DNA of 64,000 nt from Oscillospiraceae bacterium NTUH-002-81 (lineage in GTDB: Bacteria; Bacillota; Clostridia; Lachnospirales; Lachnospiraceae). Positions 46,794 to 55,073 of this stretch are shown piece after piece (the first letter of the stretch is position 1; each line of letters starts with the position of its first letter). The position numbers and the translations under genes were made by a program. A model generated the notes under the pieces. It was not told the origin of the DNA. It made no database searches and saw only the letters and a program-made list of their open reading frames with translations. The DNA lies in assembly GCA_032620915.1 (NCBI GenBank), contig CP136052.1:341001-405000 (forward strand). Direction: 5' to 3'.

Positions 46794-46811
46794 GATGTAA
46801 GGGGGATTTTT

Positions 46812-46982
46812 ATGCTCAGATCAGTCATGCAGATTTTAAAGGAAGACAGAGGAATTGGTGTGGTGGAGATGATCCTGATCCTGGTGGTACTTATTGGGTT
46901 GGTTATCATTTTCAAGGAACAGCTGACCAATCTGGTAAACAGTATTTTCAAGACCATTACAACCAGAAGCGGAACGATCTGA
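46812..46982 (+). CDS. flp: Flp-type (type IVb) pilin
   Basis: 56 residues. Leader MLRSVMQILKEDRG, then the mature start IGVVEMILILVVLIGLVII with Glu at +5, the exact prepilin layout (cleavage after Gly, hydrophobic helix), and a short tail ITTRSGTI. SD GGGGGA precedes ATG 46812. This is the main structural subunit of the Tad pilus and would be cut by the prepilin peptidase encoded at 49.6 kb. Its stop overlaps the next start (TGATG). Confidence 0.9.
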   Translation: MLRSVMQILKEDRGIGVVEMILILVVLIGLVIIFKEQLTNLVNSIFKTITTRSGTI

Positions 46983-48592
46983 TGCGCATAGGGTATGTGA
47001 AATCGGGGAGCTGGCAGATGATACAGCCTGTAATGGTCAGAGTAGATGCGGATCGGAATCAACAGACAGAACGCTGGAAGCCGACGGCAGAACCATCAAA
47101 ATGCGAGGATGCTGCAGAGGGAAGCGTTACGGTATTTTTAAGCCTTCTATTGCTTCTGGTGCTGACGCTGCTGCTGGGCCTGCTGGAGAGCGCAAGGGTA
47201 CAGACGGCCAGAGTGCAGTGTGTTGCTGCGCTGGATCAGGGGATGTTCAGTCTCTTTTCGGAATATGACAGAGATTTGCTGGAACAGTATGAGGTATTCT
47301 TTCTGTCAGGAGGAAGCAAGGGGACACTCTACACGGAAGCATTGGGCAGCAAGATCAGACAGTATGCGTCGGCTGGTATCGGCGAAGAACAATCCGGCAG
47401 CTATACAGGCGTTCATGTTGGAACAGTGACACCGGAAGCGGTGGTTCTGGCATCGGATGCGGGTGGAGCAGCGTTTCGGTATCAGGCGGTGCTGTATGCC
47501 AGGGAGGCACTTATGGAAAAACTGGCAGATGAGGTGCTTTCTGATCAGGGAAGGGATTTTCTGCAAACCGGACAGTCTCTTCTTACGCAGGCGGATTCGG
47601 TTTCAGACGGAATCGAAGAAATGCGGGAAGCGGCCAAAGCAGCGGCAATCGAGAAGGCAGAGGCTGCAGCAAAGGAAAACCCCGGCGGAGCAGCCCCGGA
47701 ACCGGATCTTTCGGCTATGGAGTTTGAAAATCCGATCCACACACTGAAGCAGTATATGAAAATGGGCGTTTTGGGGTTAGTGGCCGGGGAAGAAGCACTT
47801 TCTTCGGCTGCAGTAGAACCGGGTACGCTGATGAGCCAGCGGACGCGGGCACAGGGCTTTGGCAGTTTGTCTCTGGAGATTCCGAAGGTAACGGGGGAGG
47901 CGCTTCTGTTTAATGAATATGTTCTGGATCGGCTGTCCTGTCTGACACAGGGAGAACGGGTGCCGGGGGCGTTTGCCTACCAGTGCGAGTATGTGCTGGC
48001 AGGCAAAAATGAGGATCGGGAGAATCTGAAAAGTGTGCTGGAACGGCTGCTGCTCCTGCGATTTGGTATGAATTTTACCTATCTGTTGTCCTCCGGTCAG
48101 CGACAGGCGGAAGCGGAGGCACTGGCAGCCGTGATCTGCGGGGTACTGGCAATCCCCATGCTGACAGAGCTTATGAAGACAGCAATCGTTCTTTTGTGGG
48201 CTTATGAGGAAAGTCTGATGGATGTCCGGCTTTTATGCAAGGGAGAAAAGGTGGTATTTGTGAAAACAGATGAGACCTTTCAGTGCACGGTAGAACGGCT
48301 ATTTTCTTTCTCTGTGGAGGATGGCGCCTCTCAGCAGGCGGGAATGGACTATGTGGGCTATGTGCGGCTGCTTCTGGCGCTTACTCCGCTGGAAGAACGG
48401 ACGCTGCGCTGCATGGATATGGCAGAACAGACCATACGCATCGGGAAAAACAGGCCGGACTTCTGCCTGGATACAGGCGTGTTTGCCGTGCGGGCCAGAG
48501 CGGAATTTACGCTCTCTCCATTGTTTCTGCCCTCCCGATGGAGCGGTGGAACGTATGGGACAGAAGAAACTTATGGTTACATGGATTTTTAA
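46982..48592 (+). CDS. DUF5702-type Tad locus protein
   Basis: 536 residues. Near residue 47 is a prepilin-like segment GSVTVFLSLLLLLVLTLLLG, with Phe instead of Glu at +5, then a long extracytoplasmic domain. This layout is that of DUF5702 proteins, which occur next to tadE/tadC genes in Clostridia and may be large pseudopilins or anchors. Starts inside the flp stop codon. The middle contains an Ala/Glu-rich coiled stretch (AAKAAAIEKAEAAAKENPGG). Confidence 0.8.
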   Translation: MRIGYVKSGSWQMIQPVMVRVDADRNQQTERWKPTAEPSKCEDAAEGSVTVFLSLLLLLVLTLLLGLLESARVQTARVQCVAALDQGMFSLFSEYDRDLLEQYEVFFLSGGSKGTLYTEALGSKIRQYASAGIGEEQSGSYTGVHVGTVTPEAVVLASDAGGAAFRYQAVLYAREALMEKLADEVLSDQGRDFLQTGQSLLTQADSVSDGIEEMREAAKAAAIEKAEAAAKENPGGAAPEPDLSAMEFENPIHTLKQYMKMGVLGLVAGEEALSSAAVEPGTLMSQRTRAQGFGSLSLEIPKVTGEALLFNEYVLDRLSCLTQGERVPGAFAYQCEYVLAGKNEDRENLKSVLERLLLLRFGMNFTYLLSSGQRQAEAEALAAVICGVLAIPMLTELMKTAIVLLWAYEESLMDVRLLCKGEKVVFVKTDETFQCTVERLFSFSVEDGASQQAGMDYVGYVRLLLALTPLEERTLRCMDMAEQTIRIGKNRPDFCLDTGVFAVRARAEFTLSPLFLPSRWSGGTYGTEETYGYMDF

Positions 48593-48613
48593 ACAGAAAG
48601 GCGGTGAAGAAAG

Positions 48614-49601
48614 ATGTCTTCTCCAGGGAAAAATAATGCACCACCTGTCTTATATATACGGACGTGTAAGAAAATAAAAAAACATGACTCTCTTCTATCA
48701 AAATATCTCTGTCTGGCTTCAAATCCGGGAGCCGGGTTCCTATCTAAATGTAAGGATCATTTGCATTCTCTGGGGAAGATGTCTTTGTTCACCGCCTTTT
48801 CCGGAAAAGGAAGTATCACGGTGGAGACAGCGGCGGTGCTTCCGCTGTTTCTGCTGTTTTTTCTGTCGCTGTCCGTATTTTTTTCAGACTTTGCATGTCC
48901 AGTCCAGGGCGGATCTGTCTCTGATGCAGTCTTCCAGGGAAATGGCTGTTTTACAGTATGGGGCAGAAACCGGGGGCACAGATCAGCCGGGGGCTGCAGT
49001 TGCTGTCGGAACGGTTTATGCCCAGGGAAAACTGCTTCTGGCCTGCCCACCGGCGTATCAGAAACAAAAAGGGATTGTTTTGGCTGGGGTGGGGATGCCG
49101 GTGACCAGACAGCAAAGCGGGCAGGCGGATCTGTCCGCAGAACAGGCACTGATCGTCCTGCAGACCCGGTTTCGGGTAAGGCCTTTGTTTTCTCTGACAC
49201 GGGGACATCTGGTACAGGGCCGTGCTGCGGGGACTGCCCGGGCATGGATCGGCGGAGACGGCGTGTCAGGGGAAGGAAGATTATCGGGGGATGTGGTATA
49301 CAGAACCGAACATGGAACGGTATACCATACGGATCCGAACTGTACCTATCTGCAGCCCTCAGTCAGTGTGTGCCCGGAAAGGGAACTGGGTACCAAAAGA
49401 AATGCAGATGGAGAAATCTATCGGGGATGTGAGCTGTGCGGAGCGGCACAAAATAGCGGCGACAATGTGTTCATTACCAGGACGGGGAACCGGTATCATA
49501 CCGATCTGGGATGCAGTGCGCTGAAGCGGATGATTTATACCGTTCCGAGAGAAGAAGCAGAAGGTGCATTTTGTTCCAAGTGTGCCGGGCACGATGGGTA
49601 A
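48614..49601 (+). CDS. tadE: TadE-like pseudopilin, frameshifted as sequenced
   Basis: Start region reads to GSITVETAAVLPLFLLFFLS, a pseudopilin helix with Glu at +5. The frame is then lost at the T7 run 48878-48884. Removing one T continues as SVFFQTLHVQSRADLSLMQS and on to the Cys-rich C-terminus, which has two similar HTDPNC..C / HTDLGC..C units (VYHTDPNCTYLQ, RYHTDLGCSALKR, each followed by CxxC). Total about 328 residues. Pseudopilins of this kind support pilus assembly; the paired Cys/His units are unusual for TadE. Confidence 0.78.
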
Positions 49602-49617
49602 AAGAAAGGAGGCTTTC

Positions 49618-50031
49618 ATGCGGCAGGCCTGTCTTCTGTTGATTCTGGCGTGGAACAGTAGAGCGGATCTTCGCAGCAGGCGTATTCCATTGAAAGAAAA
49701 TCTGTTATTTTGCCTGGCAGGGCTGCTGTGGAGGGTGGCAGCTGATCAGGCGTTGGGGGCTGCTGTGGCCGGAATGGCGGTTGGTGCCGGACTGTTTGGT
49801 TTGAGTTTGCTTACCCGGGAAGCCATAGGAAGTGGGGATGCCCTGCTTTTGCTTGTGACGGGGAGTTTCCTTGGTGGGCGCTGGAACGCACTTTTGCTGT
49901 TGGCTGCCTGGACGGTCGCCGGTATCTGGTCAGGCCTGCTGCTGGTTTTTCATAAAGCTGGAAAGCAAAGCAGGATTCCGTTCGCACCATTTTTACTTCT
50001 GGCATATATGGGTATGCTGCTCTTTCAGTAA
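49618..50031 (+). CDS. tadV: A24 family prepilin peptidase (TadV/CpaA-like)
   Basis: 137-residue membrane aspartyl peptidase that cleaves the leader of Flp and TadE-type proteins. Catalytic aspartates lie in SRADLRSRRIP and GSGDALLL (GxGD). Four membrane helices. SD AAAGGAGG precedes ATG 49618; an in-frame ATG upstream at 49597 lacks an SD. Confidence 0.9.
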   Translation: MRQACLLLILAWNSRADLRSRRIPLKENLLFCLAGLLWRVAADQALGAAVAGMAVGAGLFGLSLLTREAIGSGDALLLLVTGSFLGGRWNALLLLAAWTVAGIWSGLLLVFHKAGKQSRIPFAPFLLLAYMGMLLFQ

Positions 50032-50065
50032 AAAAGACGTGATAAAAATGGGGGAGTGAGGAAAC

Positions 50066-50608
50066 ATGGAAAACGATGGGCGAAAAGATTGCAGTGGCAG
50101 TGTGGAAAGGATCATCTGTGATACACCGGGAGACAGAGAGATAAAAAAACAGGATGAACGACAACTGTGGGGAAACAAAATAATCCTGTGCGGCAGTTAT
50201 ACCGTGGAGGCAGCGGTGGTCTGTCCCATGATATTTCTGGTAATTGTATTGATCTGGTATCTGGGAGCGTTCTGGCATAATCAGATCGTCTGTCAGGCTG
50301 TTTGTCAGGAAGCTGTTTATGCAGGAATGAAGGCAAAGTGGGAAGGAAAGGATGAAGCGGCAGCGATGCAGCGGGTGTTATCGGAACAGTCCAGTCATTT
50401 ATTTCTGGCGGATCAGGTGCAGGGACGACAGAAAGTACAGGGGAATCGGCTGAAAGCGTCTATGACTGCAGAAATGCGTTTTCCGCTTCGCTTTCTGCCA
50501 GGAATAAACACAGAACCATGGAAGATTTCCGAGCAGGCGGAGCTGCAGACGGAACATCCGGTGACGGCGATCCGGAAGATGCGTCGGCTCCAGCGCTGGA
50601 AGGAATAG
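50066..50608 (+). CDS. second TadE-like pseudopilin
   Basis: 180 residues. After a 43-residue polar leader, GSYTVEAAVVCPMIFLVIVL gives a prepilin-like start with Glu at +5, followed by a soluble domain (RLKASMTAEMRFPLRFLPGI). SD GGGAGTGAGG precedes ATG 50066. The 3' end lies in a region that is tandemly duplicated into the following spacer. Confidence 0.85.
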   Translation: MENDGRKDCSGSVERIICDTPGDREIKKQDERQLWGNKIILCGSYTVEAAVVCPMIFLVIVLIWYLGAFWHNQIVCQAVCQEAVYAGMKAKWEGKDEAAAMQRVLSEQSSHLFLADQVQGRQKVQGNRLKASMTAEMRFPLRFLPGINTEPWKISEQAELQTEHPVTAIRKMRRLQRWKE

Positions 50609-50735
50609 AAATAATGGAAGTCTTTGAAAGGGAAAAGCTACAGACGGAATATTCGATTGTAGTAATCTGAAAGATGCGTCGGCTCCAACGCTGGAAGGAA
50701 TAGAAATAACGGAAGTTTTCGAAGAGGCAGAACTG
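50519..50735 (+). repeat. imperfect tandem repeat, period about 95 bp
   Basis: GATGCGTCGGCTCCAGCGCT at 50578 recurs at 50673 with one base changed, and the following CTGGAAGGAATAGAAATAA is also repeated. The neighbouring GAGCTGCAGACGGAA-like and GAAGTTTTCGAAGAG-like blocks show a third diverged copy. The first copy includes the end of the TadE-like gene; the later copies form the spacer before the FHA gene. Confidence 0.65.
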
Positions 50736-50786
50736 CGGGCGAAGTATCTGGTGGCTGCAAGTTTGGTGGGAAAGGAGAAATGGGCA

Positions 50787-52166
50787 GTGAAGGCAGAGTA
50801 CAGAAAAGAGTGTACGGGAAACGTACTTGTGCTGGAAGACGAATACGGGTATTCTTTTGAAAACTATCAGATCCGTATGCTGACTGGCAACCAGATTCCG
50901 GCGCTTCTGGAGTGCCATGTACAGATGGTGGATGCAGTACTGTTCTTTCACTATCATACACTGGATGAGCAGCCATTGAATGAAAAATATGTGCAAACGG
51001 GGATGCGGTATGAGGACATGGAGAAACTGCTTCTGGCGATTGATCAGGTCATGAAAGCGGTGTCCGAATATCTCCTTTCCCCGGCGGGAATCGTTCTGGA
51101 TCCGGCATACATTTTTGTCAATGCGCAGGAAACTTATCATTTTTGCTATCTGCCCGGCAGAATCTTATCTTTTGCAGAAGCTTTTCGAAGCCTTTCGGAA
51201 TATATCCTGGATCACATGGATTATGGGCAGCAGCGGGGTGTGGTACTGGGGTATGGCATCTATCGAAAATCACAGGAGGCCCAGGCCTGTATGGAGAGTT
51301 TGATGGGGCTTTTGCGTGTGCAGCCGGAAGGAAAATCTGCAGCAGAGCAGGCGGATGATTATGAACTGTGGGATGGGGGCGGCTGGAGAAAACAGGGAGA
51401 GTATGCGGTGGATTTTTCCGGGTATACAGAAGCCAGACCGAAGACGGAACAGAATATCCGGAGCAAGAGAAAGGCAAAGGCAGCGCAGAAGACAAAGAGT
51501 ACGGTTGGCCGAAAACACATGAAGGAAAACACAGATGCCAGAGCGGACGGAGCTTCTGAAAAGAAAGCGAATGGAAAATGGCTTCGAAACGGTTTGATGA
51601 TTTTCTTTGGAATTTTGTGTGGAGGTGTTGCACTGTTCCGGGCTTATGTGCTTACGGATGCAGGTACGGAGATCAAAGTGGAAGCCGTTTCCTCTGAATC
51701 CTCTTTTTCGGTTTTCCAGCTATATGGCCCGTGGATTGCAATGGGATGTTTTGCTTTGGGCATAATTGTGGTGTTTGCCAGAATTTTTTATCGTAAAAAG
51801 AATGTTCCGAATCAGGAGCAAAGACCTTCGGTGAGACCAGTAGAGCCCACGAGATATCTGGGATCCCCGGGCGGTGAGACGCCGCATAAGCTGATCCGGA
51901 TGGATACGCAGGAGGAAGTGCTGCTGTCGGGAAGTTATATGAAAATTGGGAAAGATCAGCAGCAGGTAGATATCTGGGTACAGGCAGAAACGGTGAGTCG
52001 TGTGCATGCGGCTGTTTTTCGAGAAAAAGGAGAGTGGTGTGTGCAGGATCTTGCATCTACCAATGGGACTTTTCTGAACAGTCATCGGCTGCAGAGGGAG
52101 GAAAAAGCGACGCTGGTGCAGGGAGATGAATTATTGTTTGCGGATCAGGCGTTTCTTTTTCTGTAG
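50787..52166 (+). CDS. DUF6382/FHA domain protein of the Tad locus
   Basis: 459 residues from GTG 50787 (SD AAAGGAG, 8-9 nt spacing); a GTG at 50751 has no SD. N-terminal ~170 residues match the cytoplasmic domain often annotated DUF6382 (NYQIRMLTGNQIPALLECHV). Two membrane helices lie near residues 270-345 (LMIFFGILCGGVALF; PWIAMGCFALGIIVVFARIF) and a C-terminal FHA domain follows (MKIGKDQQQVD, SRVHAAV, DLASTNGTFLN). FHA binds phosphothreonine, so the pilus machine may be linked to Ser/Thr kinase signalling. Confidence 0.8.
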   Translation: MKAEYRKECTGNVLVLEDEYGYSFENYQIRMLTGNQIPALLECHVQMVDAVLFFHYHTLDEQPLNEKYVQTGMRYEDMEKLLLAIDQVMKAVSEYLLSPAGIVLDPAYIFVNAQETYHFCYLPGRILSFAEAFRSLSEYILDHMDYGQQRGVVLGYGIYRKSQEAQACMESLMGLLRVQPEGKSAAEQADDYELWDGGGWRKQGEYAVDFSGYTEARPKTEQNIRSKRKAKAAQKTKSTVGRKHMKENTDARADGASEKKANGKWLRNGLMIFFGILCGGVALFRAYVLTDAGTEIKVEAVSSESSFSVFQLYGPWIAMGCFALGIIVVFARIFYRKKNVPNQEQRPSVRPVEPTRYLGSPGGETPHKLIRMDTQEEVLLSGSYMKIGKDQQQVDIWVQAETVSRVHAAVFREKGEWCVQDLASTNGTFLNSHRLQREEKATLVQGDELLFADQAFLFL

Positions 52167-52234
52167 CGTATTTTCTGGACAGATAGAAAACAGGGAGGTA
52201 TGATAAAAGAAACAAAGGAAAACAGGGAGAACCG

Positions 52235-53305
52235 ATGGCCATGAAAAAATCGGAGCTTTTGAGAAAAAAACTGCATGAGAGCGGATACCGGGAAATGACC
52301 TTTGCAGGCGGACAGCTGGTGCTGCACTACAGAAATACAGATATGGGGTCAGTAGGCATTTTGATTGACTGGACAGATGAAAAAGGAGCGCCGGACAGAG
52401 ATTTCCTGCTTCGTGTGGGACAGGAGGCCTATCAGAAACTGGAAATGCAGGGCGGAAGCCCAAGGCTGCTTTTCCTGTTGGCAGGAAGTCAGATGGATCG
52501 TTATCGGGCGCTGGCAGAACAGATACCGGGCTGCTGGCTGTGGGATACCGGAATCGGCAGATTGTTTATCTATGAAAATCAGCCGGGGCAGTTTTATGGG
52601 CTGGAACGGCTTCTGGAGCAGATTGACCGGGAGATGTCCGTACGATCAGAAAGATCTGGAACGGCAGGTGGATGGAAGCGGGCAAGATCCTCCGGCCAAC
52701 AGGGCTCTTTTCTGACGAGACGGGCAGATGGAAAACCACGGGCTTTCGTAAATACGGCGATTGTGATCATCAACATCGCGGTATTTCTGGTGATGGAGCT
52801 TTTCGGTTCTACGGAAAATGCTTCATATATGGTGGAACACGGGGCGTCTTATGCACCCTATATTTACTATGGAAAAGAATATTATCGTCTGTTTACTGCA
52901 ATGTTTCTTCATTTTGGCATATCACATCTGGCCAATAATATGCTGGTTCTGTTTTTCCTTGGAGATAATGTAGAGCGGGCAGTTGGGCACTGGAAATATC
53001 TGGTGATATACCTGCTGTCAGGGCTGGCGGGAAGCGGCCTGTCCTTTGCACATGCCATGCTCAGCGGAGATTATGCGGTGAGTGCAGGTGCCTCAGGGGC
53101 AATCTTTGGCGTGATTGGAGCACTGTTCTATATTGTAGCCAGAAATCGGGGACGTCTGGAGGATATGACGACCAGACGACTGGGATTTTTGATTTTCATC
53201 AGTCTGTATCATGGAATCACCGGATCAGGTGTGGACAATTATGCGCATGTAGGAGGCCTGATCGGCGGAATATTGTCGGCACTTGTCTTATATTGTCGAG
53301 AATAG
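52235..53305 (+). CDS. rhomboid family intramembrane serine protease
   Basis: 356 residues. A ~150-residue cytoplasmic N-terminal domain is followed by six membrane helices with the catalytic Ser in SAGASGAIFG and His in NYAHVGGLIGG; the first rhomboid loop LFTAMFLHFGISHLANNM is also typical. It lies 68 bp downstream of the FHA gene, in the same direction, and may process a membrane component of the Tad apparatus. That link is inferred from position only. Confidence 0.9.
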   Translation: MAMKKSELLRKKLHESGYREMTFAGGQLVLHYRNTDMGSVGILIDWTDEKGAPDRDFLLRVGQEAYQKLEMQGGSPRLLFLLAGSQMDRYRALAEQIPGCWLWDTGIGRLFIYENQPGQFYGLERLLEQIDREMSVRSERSGTAGGWKRARSSGQQGSFLTRRADGKPRAFVNTAIVIINIAVFLVMELFGSTENASYMVEHGASYAPYIYYGKEYYRLFTAMFLHFGISHLANNMLVLFFLGDNVERAVGHWKYLVIYLLSGLAGSGLSFAHAMLSGDYAVSAGASGAIFGVIGALFYIVARNRGRLEDMTTRRLGFLIFISLYHGITGSGVDNYAHVGGLIGGILSALVLYCRE

Positions 53306-53738
53306 TAGAATTGTTTGGATGATTTGGGGATTGAAAAATACACAATAATATATTAAAATTTCAGTAAGAATTAGATATAATTACCAGAAATTAATTCTGA
53401 AAAACATAATTTATCTTTATTTTTTGATTTTCAATGAAAAAGGTTCTTCATGATCTTTCAGCAATTCAAAACAGAGGCATTCCTTTTTCAAAAGCTGCTG
53501 ATCTCATACAGATATCGCCTGTCATACATAACCGGATCGTTTGTCCGGAGTATATCGTTGAGATTTCCATATATCCGCCAGATGGCATACAAGTGGAAAA
53601 ATTTTCCATAAAAGATAGAAACAAAGATAGAAGCTTCTGCTGAAATTTGTTATAATCAGTAGGAAAAGATCATCAAAAAGCGGCACCGCCCGATTTGGAC
53701 AAGTACGCAAAAATAAAAGATAAGAGAGGTAAAATAAT
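53306..53738. other. AT-rich intergenic stretch with no firm gene
   Basis: About 430 bp. A 69-codon open frame at 53434-53643 on the plus strand (MKKVLHDLSAIQNRGIPFSK) has no clear SD and no recognisable family. Bases are much more AT-rich than both neighbours. I see no terminator stem of note. Confidence 0.4.
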
Positions 53739-54152
53739 ATGAGAGATAAAGATTGTATTTTCTGTAAAATTGCAAATGGAGAGATTCCGTCCGCAACCCT
53801 TTATGAGGATGAGGATTTTCGGGTGATTCTGGATCTTGGCCCGGCATCCAAAGGACATGGATTAATTTTGCCAAAGCAGCATTATGCGAACATTTATGAG
53901 ATAGATGAGACAGTGGCCGCAAAAGCCTTTGTTCTTGCCAAGAAGATGGCGGGAAAGATGACGAAAGCGTTGAACTGTGATGGGTTTAATGTTGTTCAGA
54001 ACAATGGTACTGCAGCAGGACAGACCGTATTTCATTTCCATATGCATCTGATCCCCAGATATGAAGGGGAAGAAGATTTCCTGAAATGGAATCCGGGAAC
54101 ACTCACGGATGAGATGAGAGACGATATTCTGAGCAGAATGAAAGAGGTATAA
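53739..54152 (+). CDS. HIT family protein (Hint-like)
   Basis: 137 residues. Nucleoside phosphoramidase/hydrolase fold with the triad HFHMHLIPR, N-terminal zinc-site-like CIFCKIANGEIPS, and GLILPKQHYANIYE. Small cytoplasmic enzyme of uncertain substrate, probably purine nucleoside phosphoramidates. SD GAGAGG precedes ATG 53739. 15 bp before the sigma factor gene. Confidence 0.93.
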   Translation: MRDKDCIFCKIANGEIPSATLYEDEDFRVILDLGPASKGHGLILPKQHYANIYEIDETVAAKAFVLAKKMAGKMTKALNCDGFNVVQNNGTAAGQTVFHFHMHLIPRYEGEEDFLKWNPGTLTDEMRDDILSRMKEV

Positions 54153-54167
54153 AAGGGAGCAGACTTT

Positions 54168-54707
54168 ATGCTGGAGACGAATGAGGAGAGGTTTAAGGTA
54201 TTATTTTGGAAATATCAGAACCTCATCATTCAGGTGGCACTTAACAGAACGGAAGATTTGTTTTGTGCACAGGATATCTGTCAGGAAACTTTTCTAAAAC
54301 TATTTGCACGCGTGGATTTGGGGCAGGAGGATGAGGTTCTTAAAGCCTGGATGATAGTGGTTGCCGATAATGCGGCAAAAGATGTACTCAGGAAAGGCGG
54401 ACGTTACAAACAGGTCAGTGAAGATGATGTTGAATTTTCAGAAGCACTTCGTGTACGGGTATCTGGCAGCAGTTATTTTGACGAAATCATCAGAAAAGAT
54501 TTCAGGTCCAGGATTCTTGATCATCTGAGGAGTGTCAATGAAGAACAATACGAAATCGTGGTGATGACCTGTTGTTTGGGAATGTCGCTGGAGGAGACTG
54601 CAAAGCGGATGAATCTTACCTATCATCAGGTAAGCATGAAGCTTCACAGGGCAAGAAAATGGATTCGTAAAAATTACCGGGAAGAATATCAGGAGATTCG
54701 CTTCTGA
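54168..54707 (+). CDS. sigma-70 family (ECF-like) RNA polymerase sigma factor
   Basis: 179 residues. Region 2: DLFCAQDICQETFLKLFARV (core binding and -10 recognition) with AWMIVVADNAAKDVLRK. Region 4: EEQYEIVVMTCCLGMSLEET, LTYHQVSMKLHRARKWIRK (HTH). The SD AAGGGAG precedes ATG 54168. A truncated paralogue and a DUF4367 membrane protein follow within 2 kb, so it may belong to a sigma/anti-sigma group split by murG. Confidence 0.87.
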   Translation: MLETNEERFKVLFWKYQNLIIQVALNRTEDLFCAQDICQETFLKLFARVDLGQEDEVLKAWMIVVADNAAKDVLRKGGRYKQVSEDDVEFSEALRVRVSGSSYFDEIIRKDFRSRILDHLRSVNEEQYEIVVMTCCLGMSLEETAKRMNLTYHQVSMKLHRARKWIRKNYREEYQEIRF

Positions 54708-54738
54708 GAGACAGATAGAGAAACAGGGGGATGGTGGG

Positions 54739-54960
54739 ATGACAGAAGAAAAAATCAAAGAATTGTATGAGCGATATGGAAGATCAATTCTTCAAATGGC
54801 GGCCAGATATCAGCTGCAGGCAGAGCAAAGAGACGAAGTATGTCAGCAGGCATTTGTAAAGTTGTATTCCTGTGGATGTGCTGACTGGAGCGAGGAGCAG
54901 ATAAAAGCATGGCTGCTGGTGAGTGCAGATATCCTGGCAAGGAATGCGGCAGGCAGATAG
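54739..54960 (+). CDS. truncated sigma-70 factor, region 2 only
   Basis: 73 residues: KIKELYERYGRSILQMAARY, QRDEVCQQAFVKLYSCG, QIKAWLLVSADILARNAAGR aligns with the first ~75 residues of the preceding sigma factor (RFKVLFWKYQNLIIQVALNR etc.), but stops before region 4. SD GGGGGATGG precedes ATG 54739. Could be a decaying duplicate or a real small protein acting on RNA polymerase. Confidence 0.6.
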   Translation: MTEEKIKELYERYGRSILQMAARYQLQAEQRDEVCQQAFVKLYSCGCADWSEEQIKAWLLVSADILARNAAGR

Positions 54961-54981
54961 AGGACTGCGATTGATTACAAA

Positions 54982-55017
54982 TGTTCCAGCAGCGGTTGTT
55001 GGATTGCTGCTGGAACA
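54982..55017. terminator. perfect 12-bp stem-loop between sigma fragment and murG
   Basis: TGTTCCAGCAGC (54982-54993) and GCTGCTGGAACA (55006-55017) pair exactly; the plus-strand tail GATGCATCGTTTTAT is T-rich only after 8 nt. Lies between convergent genes. Confidence 0.6.
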
Positions 55018-55073
55018 GATGCATCGTTTTATATAGAATTTTATGATTTGTCAGGTGATTCCTGGCGGGAAAA

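Noticed and set aside
50751..50786. Longer N-terminus for the FHA gene from GTG 50751
   Set aside because: No SD, and the extra residues lie in the tandemly duplicated spacer; GTG 50787 has a proper SD and the family start.
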